Source: Sciurus carolinensis (lineage: Eukaryota > Chordata > Mammalia > Rodentia > Sciuridae). Taken from it: 64,000 bases of DNA. Shown in pieces: positions 58,187 through 64,000 of the stretch (position 1 is its first letter; every line of letters starts with the position of its first letter). The notes beneath the pieces are model-generated. The model did no database searches and had not been told where the DNA came from. It worked only from the letters and a program-made list of their open reading frames with translations. A program made the position numbers and the translations under genes. Location: the NCBI RefSeq assembly GCF_902686445.1, contig NC_062218.1, forward strand, positions 19,831,515 through 19,895,514, given 5' to 3'.

Positions 58187-58216
<30 letters not shown>
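58187..58216. repeat. (CA)n microsatellite
   Basis: About 15 CA units. Confidence 0.97.
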
Positions 58217-58217
<1 letters not shown>

Positions 58218-58279
58218 AGACAAGTATTCAATTTCAAGATAAAAAGAACATTTTCAAATTGTTCTTTCTGTAACACAAA

Positions 58280-58600
58280 GCATACCTTCCTATCTATCAG
58301 GAGGTCCAAAACATCAGGATCTCTGTTCCACCCTTACCACACTGATCACAGTGACCTTCGCATCTCTGGGGCAACTGGAAAAATCTCTCATCTGCACTTC
58401 CTGTGTTCACCCTCATGCCTTCAAATCCACTCTTATGCTGTAGTCATGGACATCTTGTAAATGTGTGCTGCAGTTTCTCTCACCACTTTCTCTCTTGTTC
58501 GGTCTACTTAAGCCACAGAGTCTCTCTGTTTGTTTCTTGGGCTCTAATATTCTGCCTGAGATATGCTCATGAGTTTCTCTGTCTTGTGAATAAAATGTGA
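58280..58600 (+). mobile_element. possible L2 fragment
   Basis: TCACCACTTTCTCTC, GTCTACTTAAGCCACAGAG, GCTCTAATATTCTGCC and GAGATATGCTCATGAG are placed roughly like words in the L2 3' region (CTCACTACGCTCCAGCCACAC, GTTCCCTCTGCC, GATATCCGCATGG). Weak. Confidence 0.35.
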
Positions 58601-58929
58601 TGAGTAATACATTTGAGTAAATCTTGTTCCATTATTTTTTTTTCTTACACATTCATTATTCCTTTTATTATCACTTTGGTTTTATCTTCAACATGGTATT
58701 ATAATAGCTCATTATTTTATTGTTTATCACTCTTCCCACCAAAAATTTTTTAAAAAATCATATACTGAATGTGAACCACTTGACATGTTTGCATTATGTC
58801 ACTGCTATATTATCAGAATTATAGAACTACACTTTTTATAGAATGAAAGACACATATCCTGGAGGGAACAATGATATCAGTGTAAATCCAGGCAAATATG
58901 GGAAGTGGGCTTCAGAGAAAGAAAAGCTT

Positions 58930-59920
58930 CTCATTGATAGCGCTTAGAGCAGTTGACTACTCACTAGGAGGCATTTCATAAATTTTTGTTGTAAAATTGA
59001 ATGATATATGGTAGAGAAAGAAAAGGACCACAGATATTGGTTTCTCACAGCAATATAACATGGTAAAATTCAAAATATTCCCAAGTGTTCTCAGAGAGCA
59101 TGCATACGTCGCAGCAGAGTCACTGGCTGTCACCAAATGACTTCCTTTGTAAGGGTCAAAACGATCCTTTAGCAGAAGACAAAAGTAAAATACATGATTT
59201 CTGGCTTCAGGCTTAACAAAGTATGTCGACAAGGAAGCACGGGAGCAATCCAAGCACAACGCAAAGACCAGCACTCTAATAATGGGTCCATGAAGAAGCA
59301 AAAACTCTCCCCTACAGATGCATTTAGATAACCAGTGATTAGCATTTGCCATAATGAAAGGAAATTAAAATTTTGTATCTAAGTAGATTTGTGACTATCT
59401 GGGTAAAAATTTCTTAATGGCCTACTGAAATTATACCGCTGCTGCTGCTGTTTCTGCTGGTGATCTTACTGAGTTTTCATTTCTTAGAAAAAGGATTTCT
59501 CTTATACAAAGATGCCAAGAAATATGTCTCTTGTATCTGTAGCTAAAAGTGTGCTCTATTTTATTTAAAACACCAACAAAATTGTGTTTGTTATTTTTAT
59601 CTCTAACAAATATTTAATACTATCCACAGATTTTTGTCACAAGAAGTGTATGATGTGCTCTTTCTGTCAAAAGTTGTCCAGAGCATATACTGCAGCAATA
59701 ACTCTGCCCTGGCTTCAATTAGAAATAAAACCAGTCATTAAGCATTAAAACCACTCACTTGGCTTAATTGCTGTACTTACATGATTTCTCATTAAGTTTG
59801 ACTATCTAGAGACAGTTGCTGATGGAGAAGGACTTCCTCTTTATGTCTGTTCATCACCTGCTCTGAAACTAATTTAGAATTCATAGAAAAAAAATGGCAG
59901 TTTTTACAGTCTGATTCCCA
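58930..59920. other. unique segment (CNE candidate)
   Basis: About 1 kb without repeats. It includes CpG-containing words (GCATACGTCGCAGC, TATGTCGACAAGG), TAATT-type homeobox-like words (CTTCAATTAGAAATAAAACC, GGCTTAATTGCTG) and a short GCTGCTGCTGCTG run at 59438. A 131-codon minus-strand frame (58957-59352, cysteine-rich, starts MANANHWLSK) is open but matches no family I know. Confidence 0.35.
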
Positions 59921-61220
59921 CCTAAAATAGTTCACAAGATGATCAAAAAATAAAAAAATCTATTCACAACAAACTTACAAAATTGAGCATTCACATGATT
60001 TCAGACTAGTGTAAAGAATGGAGAGCAAAATTTTGGTTTACTTACTCAGATACTGTCATAAATATATTTTTACCATTTTCTTGATCCTTATCTTTGAAAA
60101 TGTGTAATTATTGATTGCCTACCAAAATTGAAAAGATTCAGGTTATTTCATAATTTACTTAAATCTTTATAATTTATTTATAACCTGTACTGCAGAAGTT
60201 CAGATTTCATAATTTATATTGAAAAAACTCTGTTCTTGAAAAAATAGATTATACACATCAGAAAACAGCACATACACATTTCTCATTTTCGTTTCCTGTT
60301 ATACATAACTATCAGTAACTCTGATTTCTCCATGGAATTAGAGTTTGCTTTATGTTTGCTAAGAAATATCAAGACTTAAATGGTTATATCAGTTAATACT
60401 TAAAGATATACAAAACCTCATTCATACATAGGATATGCATTTTGTTGAAAACACTTGTAGATAGGAATGCCAAAAGACAGTTGACTAACTACTGATTTTA
60501 TAAAACAATTTAGTGAATCTACCTGAGGTTTGAAATTTATATTAAACTTTGTATATGTTTTAAGACGGATTCCTCCTCCCCCCAAAAAAGTAACACCTAT
60601 TCAATCCCATTCAGGCATCAGAATTATTGGAGTTGAGATGATGGTCAAATGAGACAGTGACAGAAGAATGAGGAAAAATTGTAGTAGCTATTTTCTGAAA
60701 GACAATTCTTTAGAAAGATGGCACTACTCAAGATTTCTTCAAGCATTATTCTCATTTGTATATTCTATGAAATATATTTCTTCATCTTAATATTGTCTTT
60801 CTTCCCCTCAGAGGCTATGATAAAATCTTTCCTTCTTGTATTGAGTCTTCTTAGACTGACTTGCTTGTGATAATCACCTGGTAACTCAATTATGAAGAAT
60901 GATCTATGAATAAAAGTAAATGTGGAAAAGTCTCAGAAGGAGATTTTATGCTGAAAAGAATATAATCAACAATCAGAAAATATGAAATTAGTTTATTTAC
61001 TGTAAATTGAGTGATATCAGTGAGAGGAAAATAAAGAGAAGTATGGTGAGATATAAAACACAAACAAAAAATATTTAGGGAAGCTAGTCAGCAATTTATA
61101 ATTTGATTAAAACATTAAAATTGAATTAAATGTTAGAAATTAAAACTATATTTAATGTATTTTTGAGGTTATAAAAATAATGGCTAGAAAAGGTGAAAAA
61201 AAAGGTGAATATTCAGTTTT
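59921..61220. other. unique AT-rich sequence
   Basis: No recognised gene or repeat. Confidence 0.4.
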
Positions 61221-61236
61221 ATAATGGAGAAGTTGT
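61221..61236 (+). repeat. target-site duplication, 5' copy
   Basis: ATAATGGAGAAGTTGT, identical to 61949-61964 on the far side of the L1 A-tail. Confidence 0.96.
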
Positions 61237-61699
61237 GGCGATTATCAAGAATACAAGCAACAACAGGTGTTGGCAAGGATATGGGGAGAAAGGTACACTC
61301 ATACATTGCTGGTGGGGCTGCAAATTAGTGCAGTCACTCGCAGTGTGGAGATTCCTTAGAAAACTTGGAATGGAACCACCATTTGACCCAGCTATCCCAC
61401 TCCTTGGCCTATACCCAAAGGACTTAAAATCAGCATATTACAGAGATACAGCCACATCAATGTTCATAGCTGCTCAGTTCACAATAGCCAGATTGTGGAA
61501 CCAACCTAGATGTCCTTCAACTGATGAATGGATAAAGAAACTGTGGTATATATATACAATGGAATATTACTCAGCCATAAAGAATGATAAAATTATGGCA
61601 TTTGCAGGCAAATGGATGAAATTGGAGAATATCATGCTAAGTGAGATAAGCCAATCTCAAAAAAACAAAGGACAAACGATATTGCTAATAAGTGGATGA
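61237..61699 (+). pseudogene. L1 ORF2 C-terminal fragment, open
   Basis: Reads [81 protein letters not shown] to the normal ORF2 end. A short in-frame loss removes about three residues after CKLVQ compared with the copy at 4543-5142. No reverse transcriptase or endonuclease domain, so it is inactive. Confidence 0.94.
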
Positions 61700-61723
61700 T
61701 GACACATAATGGGGGGTGGGAGG

Positions 61724-61758
61724 GGTTAGTGTTAGGGTTAGAGTTAGGGTTAGGGAGG
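61724..61758 (+). repeat. telomere-like array in the L1 3' UTR, best preserved
   Basis: GGTTAGTGTTAGGGTTAG, AGTTAGGGTTAGGGAGGGG. Four TTAGGG-type units with two variants, followed at once by a G-run, so a G-quadruplex is plausible on this strand. Confidence 0.93.
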
Positions 61759-61948
61759 GGGGCAAGAATGGAGAAAGAAAGGACTGTATAGAGGGAAAAG
61801 AGGGGGGGAGGGGTGGGGGGAAGGGGAAAAATAACAGAATGAATCAAACAGCATTACCCTATGTAAATTTATGATTACACAAATGGTATGCCTTTACACC
61901 ATGTACAAACAGAGAAACATGTATCCCATTTGTTTACAATAAAAAAAA

Positions 61949-61964
61949 ATAATGGAGAAGTTGT
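61949..61964 (+). repeat. target-site duplication, 3' copy
   Basis: ATAATGGAGAAGTTGT, identical to 61221-61236. Confidence 0.96.
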
Positions 61965-63384
61965 CATCTGTTTTATAACCTACAAATAAGGACTCAAAGG
62001 GAGCCAACCAATAAAATTTATCTCATATTTTTAATGTTAAAAAAAAAACTTCATAGAAAACTAAAAATTGAGGTAATTTTTTTCAGTTATTACCCCTCAT
62101 GTTTCATTAGCAGAAACAAAATGGAATTCATATGCTATTTCAGAAATCCAGAACATACAACACTTAACCAAAATTTTTATTTGAAATACATTGAAACCAC
62201 AAACTTTGTATGGTAAATGTTATATAATTAAAGGAGTGAGAGGAAATGTTCTGTGCAAATCTATCCTCATCTTTTGTCACTTCTACATCTACTTTACAGC
62301 CAAGCAATTTCCTTGAAAAGACTTCCATCCACACTAATGCACACAGTTAGGAAAGTATCCAGTCTAACCCAAGCACATATTAACTCCAGTGTGACTGAAA
62401 CTCTACAGAGTGAGATGTTAACAAACAGTTATCAAAAGAAAAAATCTTGACTACATGGCCTGAGGTTACATTTCAATGATGCATGTAAACTAGGTCACAA
62501 AGTTAAAAATGATAAACTCAGCAGTTTAAGAAGTACCTGAAGAAGAGCTCATTTTTAGTTGCCAATAGAATGTTTCAGCTTCGGCTGGGTTTATTGTCCA
62601 TGTGAAATATTTTAGATCATTCTATGAAATTAGAACTACCAAATAAGGATACAATTTATTTAAATATTATTACATGACTGCATAAAAATTTTATATAGAT
62701 TTGAAATTCTCATTTTAAGGCAAATATTGGCATACTTCTGTGTAAAAAGATACAGTATTTCTTATATTAAAAACAACACAATTACAACTACAGGAATGGA
62801 AATGAGGAGCATTTCCAGCCAGCTAGTCACCATAGTTATACAATTAACATCAATGCTTCACAGGCTTTTTCAATGAAACAAAACAAAGTCACATCAGTAT
62901 ATGAACCTCATCATAGAAAAGTCATTTCGAAGGAAATATAATCAACAACCAAAGCAGAAATGACATTTCAATGAGACAGCTTCGTGGAATGTAACAAATA
63001 ATGCCTTCACTTTTGGAACACATGCCCTACACACAAATAAAAACATGGGGAAAACTAGCTTGAACAATTAAGTAAATACAGAATGGACATTCCTGGTGTA
63101 ATAACAGAACAGTTAAGAGGTCTAATGCAAAGACAATGATGTGCCAATAGGAGAGAAACAGGTGAATGAAGTTCTGACACAAAATTTTCTAATACATATG
63201 ATTGAGAATGTATATTTACATATTGTCAAGAGCTCAGTAAAGATAATTAAAAAAAGAAATATTTGTAATGGTTATAAGATTGCTGACGTAATCACTTTTA
63301 CTGGTGATTAAGAAATCTTTTCTAACTTTTTAAATATCAGATGTGGTTACTTGTTAAAGATCTTTCTATAATATAACAAGCACA
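61965..63384. other. unique AT-rich sequence
   Basis: No recognised gene or repeat. Confidence 0.4.
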
Positions 63385-64000
63385 TTTCTAGGTTCTATAA
63401 ATAAATAAGTCAAATTGAGGCAAAAATTACTCTTCTCATGAAACTTACATCTGACAGGAGTTAGAAATTAAATAAGGTAAAATATATTGTAGTATGGTAA
63501 GTCCTGTGCAAATAATAATAATAATAATAATACAGGCAAGAGAAATGAGTATTCTGGGACAGAGCTCAATTTTAGTCTTTGAGAGAAGTTCTCTGTAATA
63601 TGGTGAGACTTGAACAAAACCATGAAGAGAGGAAGAAAGTCATGGAGAAAAGTGGAGAGGAGGAAGAAGATTCCAAGCAGAGGGGACAAAGGTACAGAAA
63701 CAGTAGCCTGCCTGAAGCTTTCAGGCTATCAGTGAGACTTGGGTGGGCACAGCAGATAAACATGAGAACAAAAGAAGAAAAAAGGATAAATGCTATGTGG
63801 AAAGGCCTGGGAAATATCTTGAACAATGGAGAAGAGCACATGAGTGATTCACTTTTAACAAACTTTTACCATTGTAGATTCTCTTTTGAAAGCCTTAATT
63901 ATTGAGGAGCAGGAGTGAGGCAGGAAGATCAGTTTAGAAAGCCAGTGTGTTAATCCAGAGGGATGATGATGGATTTGACAGGTGGTGGAGGTTGGGGTGG
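63385..64000 (-). mobile_element. L2-type LINE relic, runs to the window edge
   Basis: AACTTACATCTGACAGGAG, GACTTGAACAAAACCATG, GGAAGAAAGTCATGG, GATTCCAAGCAGAGGGGAC, AAAGGTACAGAAACAG and AGAAAGCCAGTGTG follow the reverse complement of the L2 3' region (GGAGCTTACATTCTAGTGG, ATTCCAGGCAGAGGGAACAG, AAGGCCCTGAGG, GGAGGCCAGTGTGG). Very old. An (ATA)n run lies at 63511-63533. Confidence 0.6.
63511..63533. repeat. (AAT)n microsatellite
   Basis: About seven AAT units. Confidence 0.95.

Larger units (their letters stand above)
61237..61948 (+). mobile_element. L1 3' end, young 5'-truncated insertion
   Basis: A 712-bp sense-strand L1 tail between perfect 16-bp duplications. It contains the ORF2 C-terminus (to 61699), a 3' UTR with the best-preserved telomere-like array of the window (61724-61758), a G-rich tract and an A-tail. 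The intact duplication, the open reading frame and the clean array all point to recent insertion. The upstream host sequence is in frame by chance, so the open frame begins earlier (61193). Confidence 0.97.

Noticed and set aside
59436..59460. CTG-repeat expansion
   Set aside because: Only four GCTG-type units; far too short to be notable.
61193..61699. 168-codon frame as an intact gene
   Set aside because: It is the ORF2 C-terminus of a truncated L1 plus chance upstream codons, confirmed by the flanking 16-bp duplication.

Overview
This window looks like nuclear, non-coding, AT-rich mammalian DNA, most likely from a squirrel-family rodent (Sciuridae: squirrel, ground squirrel or marmot). 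That assignment rests on the repeats. There are tRNA-Ala-derived ID SINEs, composite B1-dID SINEs (a 7SL-derived B1 head joined to an ID-like tail), and L1 elements whose 3' UTR carries a degenerate TTAGGG-like array. No bacterial or viral gene organisation, no tRNA or rRNA gene, and no protein-coding exon of a host gene could be recognised. The window is either intergenic (gene-desert-like) or lies inside a very large intron; the sequence alone cannot decide which.

Layout. 1-4.2 kb: unique AT-rich DNA with one B1-dID SINE and two old MLT1-like LTRs. 4.27-8.08 kb: an antisense L1 that keeps both its 5' UTR (with a YY1-like site) and its 3' UTR but has lost the middle of the element, so ORF1 and ORF2 are broken. 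8.1-14.4 kb: unique DNA with an ID, two B1-dIDs, an old L1M fragment and a MaLR LTR. 14.4-16.7 kb: a MaLR element with both LTRs and a non-coding interior, on the minus strand. 16.8-17.4 kb: an inverted repeat with arms of about 120 bp and about 96% identity. 17.7-18.8 kb: a MaLR remnant containing a 5'-truncated L1 flanked by a short target-site duplication. 19-30 kb: mostly unique DNA with MIRs, an ERV1-like solo LTR (24.1-24.6 kb), an L1 3' UTR relic, a hAT relic and several SINEs. 30-36 kb: a tandem pair of ID SINEs and the most unique, CNE-like sequence of the window. 36-38.5 kb: a MaLR LTR followed by a very old antisense L1M that hosts an ID insertion. 38.9-46.2 kb: MaLR LTRs, purine-rich microsatellites and an antisense L1. 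47.1-47.5 kb: a CpG-rich class II (ERVK-like) solo LTR with a 6-bp duplication. 50.4-62 kb: an ID, two sense-strand L1 3' ends (one with a perfect 16-bp target-site duplication), more MaLR LTRs and two further CNE-like stretches. 63.4 kb to the end: an L2-like relic.

There is no set of genes acting together. What functions here, if anything does, would be transposon regulatory DNA (L1 5' UTR, solo LTR promoters) and possible conserved non-coding elements. I did not find a new biological system. The observations most worth checking are the telomere-like array and the antisense open frame shared by the L1 3' UTRs, the long inverted repeat at 16.8-17.4 kb, and the CpG-rich ERVK-like solo LTR. 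All family names come from memory of consensus sequences; no database search was run.
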